A stretch of DNA of 64,000 bases from Chamaecrista fasciculata (Eukaryota; Streptophyta; Magnoliopsida; Fabales; Fabaceae): the NCBI GenBank assembly GCA_003254925.1, contig QANZ01052375.1, positions 69,569-133,568 on the forward strand. Direction: 5' to 3'. This document shows positions 46,464 through 57,814 of the stretch, piece after piece. Made by a program: the position numbers and the translations under genes. The number at the start of each line of letters is the position of its first letter. Within the stretch, counting starts at the first letter, position 1. Below the pieces are notes generated by a model that searched no databases, was not told where the DNA came from, and saw nothing but the letters and a program-made list of their open reading frames with translations.

Positions 46464-47303
46464 AATATATAAATATTCCGTTTGTCTGTTTAGTCTTTTA
46501 TTATCAAATTATGGATATCATATCTTATATATAGACTATAGTTCAGACTTCAGAGTATATACTATATATATAGGATTTTCTCATTTCATCAACTTGGAAG
46601 CCCAAATGCAGGAACAGTACCTAACAAAGTAAAACGTCTTGTCGTCTTCTAGAATATACAGAAAGATGGTAATTAACTAATATGAAAGCATAACGCACTA
46701 GTTGAAGCAATATGTATCGATCGATATGATACTTATACATGCATGCATGCTTGTATATATATACATGCTTGTTTGAGATTAGCTAGGACTGAATAAATAT
46801 CTGTACCGTAATATATATGGACTATGGTAGTGATATCTGTAAAGCGCGCACAATCTTTATCTGGCCAGGACGTTAAACTGTTTAAGTGCAACCGCTAATA
46901 AAAAGCATTTCGAGGGCTCGATGTAATAATAATATTGCAATAAACAATATTCTGATTAAGGGTAAAACTTATACATATTATATATATCAGTAATTTGTAT
47001 CTGCAGGTTAATTTTAAAATAAATAAAGGAATGTAATTTTAAAAAAATCCATACATGACATTAATTAGTATATATGGTTTGATAAGTATTGATTGTTGAA
47101 TGCGTGCATGTTAGGTTAAAGTATATATGGTTTTTTTTATAAAGTTTTTTAATCAATATTTGACACGTATTAAAAATTTTATGAATGACTAATAATAGTA
47201 GAGAGAATATTAAATACAACAGTTTAAGAGAGAGAATAGAATTAAAACCGAAGGAATTTGGTGACAAACATATAAAGAACCTATATAAATTAATTTTTTC
47301 CTT
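43801..47303. other. AT-rich intergenic with microsatellites
   Basis: No gene supported over 3.5 kb. Holds (TA)n at about 45008-45030, 45557-45590 and 46016-46040, (TC)n then (TA)n at 46383-46462, and generally very AT-rich DNA with palindromic TGCATGCATG at 46739-46749. Confidence 0.5.
46383..46462 (+). repeat. (TC)n-(TA)n compound microsatellite
   Basis: About 29 TC units followed without a break by about 10 TA units. A typical hypervariable plant marker; long GA/TC runs also bind BPC/GAGA factors. Confidence 0.95.
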
Positions 47304-47312
47304 TTTTTGTTA

Positions 47313-48671
47313 GAGCAAACCCCCTTTTTGGTCCCTCAATTGTTACTGAGTCGAGGAATCGGTCCCTCAATTGTGGGAAACTACAACTCAGTCCCTCAAT
47401 TGTACAATCCCGTTTACGTTTTGGTCCCTCACGTCTGATCCGTTAGTGATAGAGGTGTTAAGTGATGACGTGTCACCGTTATCTGCTTAGGTGGCCGTTA
47501 AATGCTTAGTTGAGGGACCAAATCCTCGACTCAGTAACAATTGAGGGACCAAAAAGGGGGTTTGCTCAAATTAATATCCAACTCATTTCCACTTGACACC
47601 TCATTCAAACTACTCTCTTGCAATTTGGTCCCAAAACCCCTAAATCCCCTAAAACTTTTTTTAATCCTCTTAAGCCCCAAACTTTTAAATGTATTAAAAG
47701 TTTGGGGCTTAAACTTGATACATTATGCTCTCTTTAAGGGAGATTGGCGAACCCATGAGAAGAATTGTGGCAAGCGTTGGCTTTGTGTTTATGGTTCTGA
47801 CTTCAAACATAAGAGGTCTCTTAAAGACCATATCAAAGCTTTTGGCTCTGCTCATTACCTTTTTCCTTCTTCTTCTTCCTCTTCTTCCTCCCATCCCGTT
47901 CAATCTAATTAGTCACTTCATATATTTTTCATTAATCTTACGTACCATCATCATTCCTCACTCTTCTGCTTTCATTTCTGTACTTGTCAACGCTGCTAGC
48001 TAGCTATATGCAATGCAAGGGAAATGAATCCATTCTCTTAGTACTCTCTATATGCTTGCAAGTTGCAACACACCGTTTCACTTCTTGATAAGCCAGCATA
48101 ATCATGCAACAAATATTGGCATCTATATATATCTTTGGAAACTAATAATTGTTCTGAGACGACACACGACGTGCGATATACATTATATGTATACTTGTTA
48201 ACCTTAATGAATGACATATATTATTCGTTACAAAGAAAAATATATACCAACAAATAACTCAAACTTGATACATTATGCTCTCTTTAAAGTATTACAAAGA
48301 GTTTGGGGCTTAAGAGGATTAAAAAAAAGTTTTAGGGGATTTAGGGGTTTTGGGACCAAATTGCAAGAGAGTAGTTTTAATGAGGTGTCAAGTGGAAATG
48401 AGTTGGATACTAATTTGAGCAAACCCCCTTTTTGGTCCCTCAATTGTTACTGAGTCGAGGATTTGGTCCCTCAACTAAGTATTTAACGGCCACCTAAGCA
48501 GGTAACGGTGACACGTCATCACTTAACACCTCTATCACTAACGGACCAGACGTGAGGGACCAAAACGTAAATGGGATTGTACAATTGAGGGACTGAGTTG
48601 TAGTTTCTCACAATTGAGGGACCGATTCCTCGACTCAGTAACAATTGAGGGACCAAAAAGGGGGTTTGCTC
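47313..48671. mobile_element. Composite MULE-like element carrying a WIP zinc-finger fragment (1359 bp)
   Basis: An exact 9-bp duplication, TTTTTGTTA, lies at 47304-47312 and 48672-48680. Each end is itself a complete 255-bp foldback unit (47313-47567 and 48417-48671) that starts GAGCAAACCCCC and ends with its complement, in opposite orientation. Inside these, 47572-47700 mirrors 48290-48412 (ATCCAACTCATTTCCACTTG and complement). The centre, 47738-48260, is flanked by a 27-bp exact direct repeat (47711-47737 and 48261-48287) and holds the end of a WIP-type gene. No transposase is encoded. Confidence 0.88.
47738..47912 (+). pseudogene. Captured 3' fragment of a WIP-type C2H2 zinc-finger gene
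   Basis: In frame it reads [17 protein letters not shown], then [18 protein letters not shown], a Ser-rich tail and a stop. This is the signature of WIP-domain transcription factors (TRANSPARENT TESTA 1 and relatives; seed coat, transmitting tract and root-cap development). Only the C-terminal part is present: the WIP-motif exon and the first fingers are absent from this window. The second Cys of the last finger pair is a Tyr codon (47790-47792), so zinc binding would fail. The frame continues upstream into transposon arm to 47541, so a chimeric 123 aa product is formally possible, but function is doubtful. The bases after the stop look like the source gene's 3' UTR. Confidence 0.8.
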
Positions 48672-48680
48672 TTTTTGTTA

Positions 48681-49605
48681 TTGTTTTTGCTTTGTACGTA
48701 ATAATGACCATTAGGTGGTTGACAAGTTTGCATGGGTATACGTATATAGCTAGCATAGTGTGAAATATTTAGTAAATTAAGTTGTAAAGGAGAATTATTG
48801 GGAAAGGTGCCACTTACTTACACACATGGTCAAAAAGGTATAGGTAGGGGAGGGGGAACACTAATATTGCCTTTGTTTTCTTGATTTTGTGACCCATGAA
48901 TTGGATTCTTTTGTCCTTCCCAATAAAGTCCCAACTATTAACTATATAAATTAATTATCATCATTATTATAATTAATTTATGGCAAAACAATTTGAAAGG
49001 TTAATACGTAACCCTCGGCTTCACTTAAGGCCAAAGGGACATGACGTACACTTAACACTTGGTTGAAAGATTCTCCATTACTTAATAACAAAACTTAAAA
49101 AAATAACATGCATTCATTTTATATATGGGATTCTGATGCAAATGTCATTATTTCTCTCTCTAATCAAGTGGACACGATCTACCTGTTCTAGGGTTCAAGT
49201 CTTGAAATGAAAAAGAGAACATAATACTCTAATAGGTTACTTATAATTATCCTTCTTTTTCGATTTTTTGATCAATTTAAACAAATCCTTAATAATTATG
49301 ATATTTTAGAGTCAGTGTAGCTCTAATTTTTGTGGCCATAAATAAAGCTTACAATCAATGCAGGGAAATATGGTGGGCTAGCCAATTTGACATGATCAAC
49401 TTCTTCCTTATTGAAGATGCATAGTCATTTTTCAGCCGACCCTCAATGGGAGTTGAGAATTTTTTGTTTAATTGTTTCCTCCAAACGTACGTGAGGAAAC
49501 TATATATCAAATTATCTAATCAATATAGTTTGCCATTTGATAGTTTAATTTTTTAAAATTGATTCGAAAGTTCCATATGTGTATACTTATGTGTGAGTGT
49601 GTATA
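48681..49605. other. Intergenic, no gene seen
   Basis: AT-rich DNA between the composite element and the minus-strand mini-Helitron. No coding region or repeat boundary is supported. Confidence 0.4.
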
Positions 49606-49611
49606 TATATA

Positions 49612-49795
49612 CTAGGGGCTTTGCGTGCCCTAACTGGCACGCAAATATATATGTATGTAAGATAAATAAGGGATTAAATTGTTAGTTTAGTAAAGAAAGA
49701 GAGACTAAATAGTAAATTTTCTCGTATTTTTAATTTCATAGACTATAGTTTTAAACATGAACGACCAGAAAGGGGTAGAGCCATATAATATTAGA
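49612..49795 (-). mobile_element. Mini-Helitron (184 bp)
   Basis: On the minus strand it starts TCTAATATTATATGGCT after an A and ends with a hairpin GCGTGCC...GGGCACGC, then AAAGCCCCTAG before a T. An A|TC...CTAG|T insertion with a 3' hairpin and no duplication is the Helitron signature. It matches 60346-60525 over its whole length. No coding. Confidence 0.85.
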
Positions 49796-52115
49796 TATAT
49801 ATATGAAGAGTCTAAATTCAAATTCCATCATCATGATTAATGGACTAAGTACCATGCGTGTTATATATATAGTTTATATTTCTATATAAAACTTTTTTTA
49901 TGCACTATAAATATTTTTGTCTATCAATTAAACAATATAGATGGAAACTAATTTTATTTGAGATGGATTTGATTCGAGATCGGCTTTGATTCTCTACTTG
50001 GCGGGTGAGATGTACTCGAGGTTTTTGGATAGAGAAGATGAAGTAAGGATGGTGCCATAAGTGCTCATGATTCTCTCTGATTTCAAATTGAAGATAGAGG
50101 AACTGAAGAGAAAGAAGATAAATGAAGAAGAAGAAGGTGAAAGAGTTGAATTGGGAATTTTAATAATTATCGGGGGAAAACGAAAATGAAGGTTATAAAT
50201 TTATAATTCTATTTTTATTTTGCAGGTTTCATGACTTGTTTAATAAAAATGATAAACTTTATGAACTATTATGAGATGAATCAAGGACACGAATAAAAGA
50301 AAATCTTGAAAGAAGGGGTGAAATTTTGATAAAAACTTTTGAATCCGTTAATTTTGTAATGAAAATATATCACGTGAACCCTTTATGCTAACGGAGTAAA
50401 CTTAAAGTCTAATTTTGACACTTTTTGAACCATAAAAACTCGAACTCTAATTAGTTCAAATCACCAAAATCTTACTTGTAATTTATCATAAATTTTAAAA
50501 ATCCAACAAAGTAATACATAATTAATTCACGTACATATATATATATATATATGTGTGTGTGTAGTGTTCTTATGTTTGGAAATAGTAAGGCTGAAAAAGT
50601 AGAAAAGCAAGACCTGCCTGGCTTGGCTATTCCTATATCGTATTAATTATATGTAGTAATTTGAATACGTGGTACATATCAGATAAGAGAGAGGTAGTTA
50701 ATTAATTGTAGACATTGGAATAGATGGTGATGATGATGGTTGTGCCAGTTTCTCTTTGCTTTTAATTAGTCTTTTACCACTAACATGGGATCACTTGTAA
50801 TGGTTCAACGTACCCACTACAATAATCTACAAAGTTTTGTGTTAATTTCTATGCAACTAAATTAAAGCATCACTCCTAACTGCTACATACTTTTCTTTTT
50901 ATTTTTAGACTCATCTCTCGCGCTTTAACCCTTTAATTAACCATTTATGGTAGGCCGTTTGTCTACCACATGATGAATTTCCAGTTACCCTTTCCCCTTT
51001 TCTTTACAATATAATTTATTCAATTATTCTTAACTCTTAAGTATATTTTATTTCCTTTTCTTCATATAACTAACATTGATCAAACTCTCAATGCTCATAT
51101 ATACGTACCGATGAGTAACACAATATTTAATGAATTAGAACATTTCTTACGATTTTTTACTGCATTTAATTAATAGTCTCTGAACTATCTCCTCTGTTGT
51201 GTACTCGTTAGCTAATTTATCTCTCCTTAATATTGAATTTGAAAGTAAATAAAATGTTATGAACTACGGGTGATGATGTGAACACGAATTACTTTTTTTT
51301 TTTTTGGTAAAAGAACACAAATTACTTTAAACAAATATTTGAGGGATAAGATCGTGGTGTTTGATAATAAATCATTTTTATTTGATTGATATATCGTTGA
51401 TTAATATTATTCTGTTAATTAAGCAAAATATCAATACGTGAATCATTAATATCATATACTCCCTCTGGTTTTGTATATCTGATGTTTTAGAAAAAAATTT
51501 TTATTTCAAAATGTCTGATGTTTTACAAATTCAAGAGAACATTAATTATTCTTTTACTATTTTATCCCTATTATATATAGTTGAGTGATGAATGAATAAA
51601 CATTTCCCAAGTAATTTAATAGGGATAGTTTAATCATTTTATTTTATTTTTCTCTTCATTTTAGTGAATTCATTATTTCTTTAATCTTTGTGCATTTATC
51701 TTAAACATTATATATATATATATATATATAACTGGAGGTGTATAATTTTTCTTTGGAAAGACACATTGATTAGACATTCTTTGGTTAATATATATGTTAG
51801 CCGACAGTGTAAGAAAGGTAAGTAATAAAAGTGGAGAATCACTTATCTCCCTTTTTATATATAATTAAAAAAAAANAGCCATTGAATAAATAATTTGTAG
51901 TATTTTTAATGTTGGAGAAGTCATACTCTGAAAATTTAGCAGTGTTTTCAAATTTCAGACAAACTGATATTGAGTAATCCACTGATTTCCTTGGTTGAAG
52001 TTGTTTTGGCTGTCAGTTGATTTCTTTTTCACTGGTTTATTTATCTGATGTAGATGGTGAGAACTTTTTTAATCATTCCTATCTCTCTGAGGTTTTCCAT
52101 TTCCATTACATTTTA
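49796..52115. other. Intergenic with a degraded Stowaway-like end
   Basis: No gene supported. At 51470 TA is followed by CTCCCTCTGGTTTTGTATATCTGATG, the form of a Stowaway/mariner-type MITE end. The far end near 51722-51735 (CTGGAGGTGTATAA) is degraded. (TA)n tracts at about 50534-50552 and 51711-51730. A single N lies at 51876 after an A run. Confidence 0.4.
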
Positions 52116-52524
52116 GGCTATGTTTGGGAGTTTTAGTGAGGATGGAGAGGAGAGGACATTAATGGACACTAATAGAGTGGAGAGAAGAGGATATTAATGG
52201 ACTCAGTAGATATGTTGTTTGGGAGTTTTTAATGAGGAAAGGAATGGACACTTGTTAATCTTGTTTGGAAGTTATTAGTAATGGAATGGAATGGAGTGGA
52301 CACATGTTAATTTTGGTTAGTATAAGGATATAATTGTCATTAAAAATTACAAAACTGTCCACTCCTTCCTTGGCGGGGTGCCAGCAAAAATTGAATTTTG
52401 GGGTGCCAAGTGTCCCTCCTTATCCACTCCACTCCTCCCTAAAAAAAACTTCCAAACATAATTTTTTTACCTTTTTCCCTTCCTCTCCTCTCCATTCCCC
52501 CATTGACACCCATCCAAACATACC
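52116..52524. mobile_element. GGCTATGTTTGGG-type MITE-like element
   Basis: The left end GGCTATGTTTGGGAGTTTTA is loosely mirrored by CATCCAAACATACC at the right. The arms contain GGAGAGGAGAGG and CCTCTCCTCTCC. No clean target duplication (TTA against ATT). It resembles the elements at 26401 and 54187 in its ends only. Confidence 0.45.
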
Positions 52525-52904
52525 ATTAGTGTCAATGTTGGTCCATTATTTTGGCTGCCATAAACTTGTTGAACTTGAACATCTAAAGTTTTTCGGACAA
52601 CTGATGCTGTCTGGGTTTCTAAAATGAAGATGCTCCAAAAATCACATGTCCATTCCTGTTCCCATCAAGGCTACCAGATATCACTTTCTTGATCAGCGTC
52701 TCTTCATAGCCCAAATTTAAACTCAATAATCGGTATAACTGCTGTAGAGCATTGTACAATTTCGAAGGCACTAAATCATTCTACTTTTATAATAAGCATG
52801 TATTCATTAATAATCTATGCATGTGCATTGAACCAGGGAAAAAATGGGTGTGGGGAGGGGCATCGAATACTGAATAATCAACTTCATAGTGTACCAGAAA
52901 CATT

Positions 52905-53540
52905 TGGTTTTTCATGATCCATTTGATATAGTGGAAGCTATTGATGCTACTAGAAGAACCGGAGCACTTTTTTGTTTGCATCCTGACAAGAAGCAGAATT
53001 GATCTGTTTGAATGCCATCATTTTTAGTTGATTTCTGTTTCACTGGTTTACTTGCTTATTTATTAGGATCATGAAAAAATAAAGAGTAAAAAGATGTTGG
53101 CCACCCGGCAAGACGAGACGGTTCGATTTGATGCTAGTTCTGTTGCTTCACAACACACTATGCGGGAGAAAATTACACCTGAATCTAGCTGTCACGCGGC
53201 TTCGGTGAACAAACTGGTTTCTAATACAGTTACCACCGTTGGGTTCCCCAGTCCACCAGTGCTTGGTCCGAAACCTGAGAAAGTAAAGGGAAGTTCAACC
53301 AATTCTCTGGAAGATGTCAGGGTCGCAGATAGGGCATTAATAAAGAAGGTAAAGAGGAAACCAGAGCATGAGTTGGAAGCAATACAATTTCGTCCCGAGA
53401 AGTCTACTTCTTTGCAGGGAGATGAAAGGCCCAAGTCTCAGAAGCAGTCTGCAAGTGTTCTTGTCAAGCCAACATCACTTCCAGGTCTTGAACAGTCTAG
53501 CTAACATGATATGAATGAGGAAAAGCTTACAAGAATCAGG
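52905..53540 (+). pseudogene. Exon-like remnant of an unidentified gene
   Basis: Two coding-like blocks are seen. At about 52913-53003 a frame reads FHDPFDIVEAIDATRRTGAL then CLHPDKKQN and a stop. From 53067, after an intron-like T-rich stretch ending TTATTAG, a 136+ aa frame runs to a stop at 53502-53504 and on to a donor-like CAG|GTCTGTG at 53538. It is hydrophilic, rich in Lys/Ser/Pro (KKVKRKPEHELEAIQFRPEK), as in disordered nuclear proteins. No domain recognised. Two similar leaders, GATTTCT(T/G)TTTCACTGGTTTA, at 52020 and 53030 suggest a small internal duplication. Probably a gene fragment rather than a full gene. Confidence 0.4.
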
Positions 53541-54186
53541 TCTGTGTGTATCACAAAGTTTTATTTGTTTTTATTATATTTTTTCACACCCCCCCTCCCC
53601 TCTTTTTCTGGCCTTCTGCCAAAATCGAATTCTAGCTTACCGATTGTCATCATTTTTGTAATTAATTGTCCTTGCAAGGCCTTTAGGAAATAGTAGATTT
53701 GTTAGTGATAAACAGCAAACTGTGTTATTGCCACACACTGCTTCCCTATATGAAACTAACTTGTACAGTTTTTTTCTTTGGCTTCTGCCAAGATAGAGTT
53801 TGCTGAATATTCTGGCAGATGAAAACGAATATCACATTCTATCAAAGTAAGAAATTAACTAATTAAGAGCCTCAAATCCACGAAGGTACAAAATTACATG
53901 TAAAGTTCTACTCCAGACCTATTTCTATTAATTAGTTAGATTTGGGGAAGAAGGGAGTATGAATGTAATTCACAAGTAGAATAAGAACCAGTCTTATTTG
54001 TTGGAAAGGAAATTTCCAAGACCATTTTTTAGTTATTATTTGAAAATGTTGTCCGTTACACCATTTGACTATTTTTTATAGACTTTGTTTAACAATTAGG
54101 AGGGTGAGGGAGTGTGGAGATTAAGGGTGTATTTGGAAGAGGTGTTAGAGAGGGAATGGAATAAAGTGGAAGAGTCAAAATATATA
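53541..54186. other. Intergenic, no gene seen
   Basis: Ordinary AT-rich sequence following the exon-like remnant; may include its 3' side. Nothing further supported. Confidence 0.35.
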
Positions 54187-54501
54187 GGGTCCGTTTGGTA
54201 GTAGAGTAGGTATGTAAAGGAAAAGGGTTTTTACAAGGGAAAGATTGTGAGGGAAAGGAAAAGTAGTTGAGGGAATGTAAAGTAGGTAAAAATTGAAAGT
54301 GTTTGGTATAAAAAGGTAGGGGAGGGAAAGTAAAATAGATATAAAAAGAAAATGACAAAAATGCCCTTCCCACAACCATTACAAGACCACTGGCGCCGCC
54401 ACCCACCGCCGTCGTCCACCGCCGTCCACGGTGGCCGGAGCCGCCATCAACCGCCGTCCACGGTGGCCGGAGCCGCCATCAACCGCCGTCCACGGTGGTC
54501 N
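54187..54501. mobile_element. Left half of a GC-cored MITE, broken at an N
   Basis: It begins GGGTCCGTTTGGTAGTAGAG after ATA, like 26401, runs through an AT-rich arm and enters a GC-rich core (54385-54500) with two and a half copies of a 33-bp unit (CGGTGGCCGGAGCCGCCATC...). A single N at 54501 is followed by unrelated AT-rich DNA, so the right half is missing, most likely an assembly collapse. Open frames on the minus strand (54089-54419) derive from the arm. Confidence 0.6.
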
Positions 54502-56100
54502 ACTAAATTATAGGAATACTATCTATAATTTACCCTTAAAATAGTAGTGATTTTTTTGACAAACTAAACTAAAAGAAGGCTTGTCATTGGTCTAAATAGT
54601 AAGTAATTTGATATCATCATCGTTTGAGTAAAGTCTCATATTTGAAGTTTTATAAATACATTTATCGTTATTTAAAGACTCTCACATCATAATTAAATGT
54701 GCAACCCGAGTCAAATACAGATTAATTAAGATGTGAATTTGGTGAAGACAATATTGAGGATGAAAGTTATTGAATCTCCAACCGGAACGTTTTTCTTTAA
54801 AAAAAAAAAGTTATTAGGGTGAGATTTTAGGTTGATTAATATATATTTTTTTTGCCTCAGCCCTGAGGTTGATTAATATTAGTACTAAGAAATTCAGTAT
54901 CATTCTTTATACAGAAGGAGATACATGTTCGATTTCTGAAAAGCGCACTTATTAAAATCAAAGTTTTATTCTCTCTACAGCTCAAGAAAAAAGTAAAAAC
55001 ATATATTTGTAACATTAATATATAAAAAAAATATTTAGAAACAAATGAAATATACTTCTGATCCAGAACTAAAATATGGTAAAGCTACCAACTCAAAATA
55101 TGACAAGATTTATCGATATTAAGAAGAAAATAATGTTATGAAAATATTTCTTACAAACATAACAATAAAATTTTTGAATATACAAGTTTTTTTTTTTCCA
55201 GTTCACATTATACTTTAATTTATACTTCTTTAAGAAGATACATATATATATATTTTGTTAGTTGTTGAGAATATGAAATCTCTAAATTCCGCATAAAATA
55301 ATAATATACATGAAAATTTCATAAAGCGATTTTAATGGTTGGCTAATGCTTATAAATATTTATTTATGACGAAATAAATCGTTGGGGCAAATTAGTTATG
55401 ATGAACAAATTTGAATTTTAATGCCATAATGCATGTTCTGATGCTGAGTCAGAACGGTGGGACTAACTATTTGTATACATTCCACTAATTTCAAAAAACT
55501 TAGCTGAAAAACATGGCCATGGGATTAGGATCCTATATTTCCGCCTCCAAATTTTCCTCAAACATAATTATTATTGCTGGTAGAAGATAGCAGTCACTCT
55601 TCCCAACATGTACCAACCAAAAATTCTTTGATGCTAATACAGTGATATAAATATGTTAAATTTTGAAAAAAAAAAACTAATTATGAATTGAAAACATTAT
55701 TAGCAAAAAAAACGTCAAGCTCGTATGACATTTTTATGTAACTTATCATTTTATTGTCTAACATTTTTGTTGTCACAGAAATATTATTTTCAAAGGCTGT
55801 GGATTATTTCTTCCTTCACTGCCTTGGAATACAAGAGCAATCAACGAAGTAGTGACTCTTCATGGTATTTAAATCATAGGCACGACAAGAAAAACACTAT
55901 TTATATACTCCGAATGTGTAAATAGGGAAGCAATCACTTTCAAAGAAATATTTAGGAGATTCCATTTTTGCTGCCTATGTTCTAAAACCGGTATAAGAAA
56001 ACCACCTGCCTCTCTTTTTTATAAGTTGATTTCCGGAAAAGGGCACAACATCACCTAAAACCACCAAATTCAATCCTGTAGGAACTAATTATCCTGTCAA
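54502..56100. other. Intergenic upstream of the FAF gene
   Basis: AT-rich DNA, no gene supported. The 66 aa frame at 55725-55925 shows no domain. The last several hundred bases form the distal FAF promoter. Confidence 0.4.
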
Positions 56101-56516
56101 ATTAGTTCATGAGCAAAAATACTTTCTTTCTCTTTCTTATTTCGCTTTATATAGATAGATATACATATATTCATGTTTGTGACATCTTTTTTTTTCCCCT
56201 TTGGAGTGTGTGGTGGACTAAGAATTATATAATTCAAGTGGCACAAAAAGTTTTGCCCTCCCTACCTCCCCACCCCATGGCACTTTTGGACACTACAAAT
56301 TTACTCTCACCCCACTTCACTTCTCACTTCTCTCCCATACCAATTCCTTCTTCTCTTCTCTTATTTTCTCTTCCTCTTCCCTCAAGTACAAAAACAGAGC
56401 ACTCTGTTTTTTTTTCAACACATCATCTATCCTACCCCTGCTTAATAAAACAGAGCACTCTGTTTCTAATTCCCTTATTTTTCTTCAGATTTGAACTTGT
56501 TCATCCTCTTTTTCTC

Positions 56517-57425
56517 ATGGCTGCAATTGTGTGCCACGGATTGCAGTCATGTCTCGAGTCTCAGATCGTCGAGACAAGAGCAACCCTTAGGCTTAGCTTG
56601 CCTTTCTCAAAATCTCTGACTCCTTCTCCTCAACCCCTCGATTTGAGCTTCAAATCCACCTTTTGGGATAATTCAAATTCCGAAACCCAACGTCCCGATG
56701 AGAATACTACTACCACCAAATCTGACACCCTACACGACAAAGGTGGGTGGAGCTTCCTCCAAGTTCTCTCCAATGTCGGCCATGGCGGACCCAAAGAAAC
56801 ATCAGAGAAAGAAAATGTCTACATCCATCCTCAAGTAAAGCGATCTTCTCTTAAGCTTAGTGAGAAAAGCCTCGAACTTTGCACTGAGAATTTAGGGAAC
56901 GAGACGGGAAGCGACAATGTTGGGAATAATAGCATTGAGTTGCTGTCTTCTTCATCATCATCATCATCATCTTCTTCTTCATCTTCTTCCGGAGATTCTC
57001 CGACAAGGGAGCAAACGAGGGTATCGCGTATAGGTTTGGGAGAAAAGAAAGCGAAAGCTCGAGATTTTCCACCTCCTTTGACGACGATAAGCGGTTCAGA
57101 ATCTCTACGCGTGAGGACCCACCGTGAGAATGGGAGGTTAGTGATAGAGGCAGTGAAGGTCACATCAAGTGCTTCTTGTTTCAAAGCTGAGAGAAGCCAT
57201 GGCCGCCTTCGCCTTCGCCTTTTGAAAAATCACAGTCCAACATTTGACTATGAATATGAAGAAGAAGAGGCTGAAAGTGAAAGGAATGATGGTGAACATG
57301 GAAGAGAGGACGAAGCAGAAGAAGAAGAAGAGTGTGAGAGAGGAAGGAGGTGCAAGGAAGAAGAGAATTATGAAAACAGTGAATTATTTAATTGGGAGCA
57401 AGTTTGGGTCACTACTACTACATAA
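56517..57425 (+). CDS. FANTASTIC FOUR (FAF)-like protein
   Basis: Single exon, 302 aa. The frame is open further upstream (to 56109), but the ATG at 56517 gives MAAIVCHGLQSCLES, the conserved start of the family, so it is preferred. The FAF domain lies at about 184-236: FPPPLTTISGSESLRVR, ENGRLVIEAVKV, FKAERSHGRLRLRL. A 15-residue poly-Ser run sits at 144-158. An acidic tract (about 246-282, EEEEAESE..EEEEECE) precedes the terminal NWEQVWV motif, typical of FAF proteins. In Arabidopsis FAFs limit shoot meristem size through the WUSCHEL/CLAVATA loop; the role here is inferred by family. Confidence 0.92.
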   Translation: MAAIVCHGLQSCLESQIVETRATLRLSLPFSKSLTPSPQPLDLSFKSTFWDNSNSETQRPDENTTTTKSDTLHDKGGWSFLQVLSNVGHGGPKETSEKENVYIHPQVKRSSLKLSEKSLELCTENLGNETGSDNVGNNSIELLSSSSSSSSSSSSSSSGDSPTREQTRVSRIGLGEKKAKARDFPPPLTTISGSESLRVRTHRENGRLVIEAVKVTSSASCFKAERSHGRLRLRLLKNHSPTFDYEYEEEEAESERNDGEHGREDEAEEEEECERGRRCKEEENYENSELFNWEQVWVTTTT

Positions 57426-57814
57426 TTCCTAAACCTCTGCTTTCAGATGTGGGATTGATGATAATAAATTATATAATATAATTAATTTAACTTATATATA
57501 TATTTTTTATTTCGTATTTTTCTGTTGCCTTTGTCTTGTTGCCAGTTAGTTCTCTCAATTCCTCATCAGGTTTTTCATCCGGAAGCTATGGTTGTGGTCG
57601 GTAGTTATTATCGTTACTTTATAGGAAACACACTTACACACACGCCTCCATGAAGAAAGACAGGGTAGCAGGAAGAATGAGAAACAGAAATCTAGGCGAT
57701 TTCTAATCACGTCTTACATATGGTCTATGGATATGTCATTCTAGATATTTAATAATTATAAATGCTCAAATTTCTTTTCTTCATCATCTTTATTTCTTTC
57801 TTACTTTTTTTTTT
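57426..57814. other. FAF 3' region before the assembly gap
   Basis: Contains the FAF 3' UTR (AATAAA-like ATAATAAATTATATAATAT at about 57461). The sequence enters a T homopolymer at 57806-57814 where the gap begins. Confidence 0.45.

Noticed and set aside
56109-56516. 136-residue N-terminal extension of the FAF frame
   Set aside because: It is hydrophobic, low-complexity leader sequence; the conserved family start MAAIVC lies at 56517.
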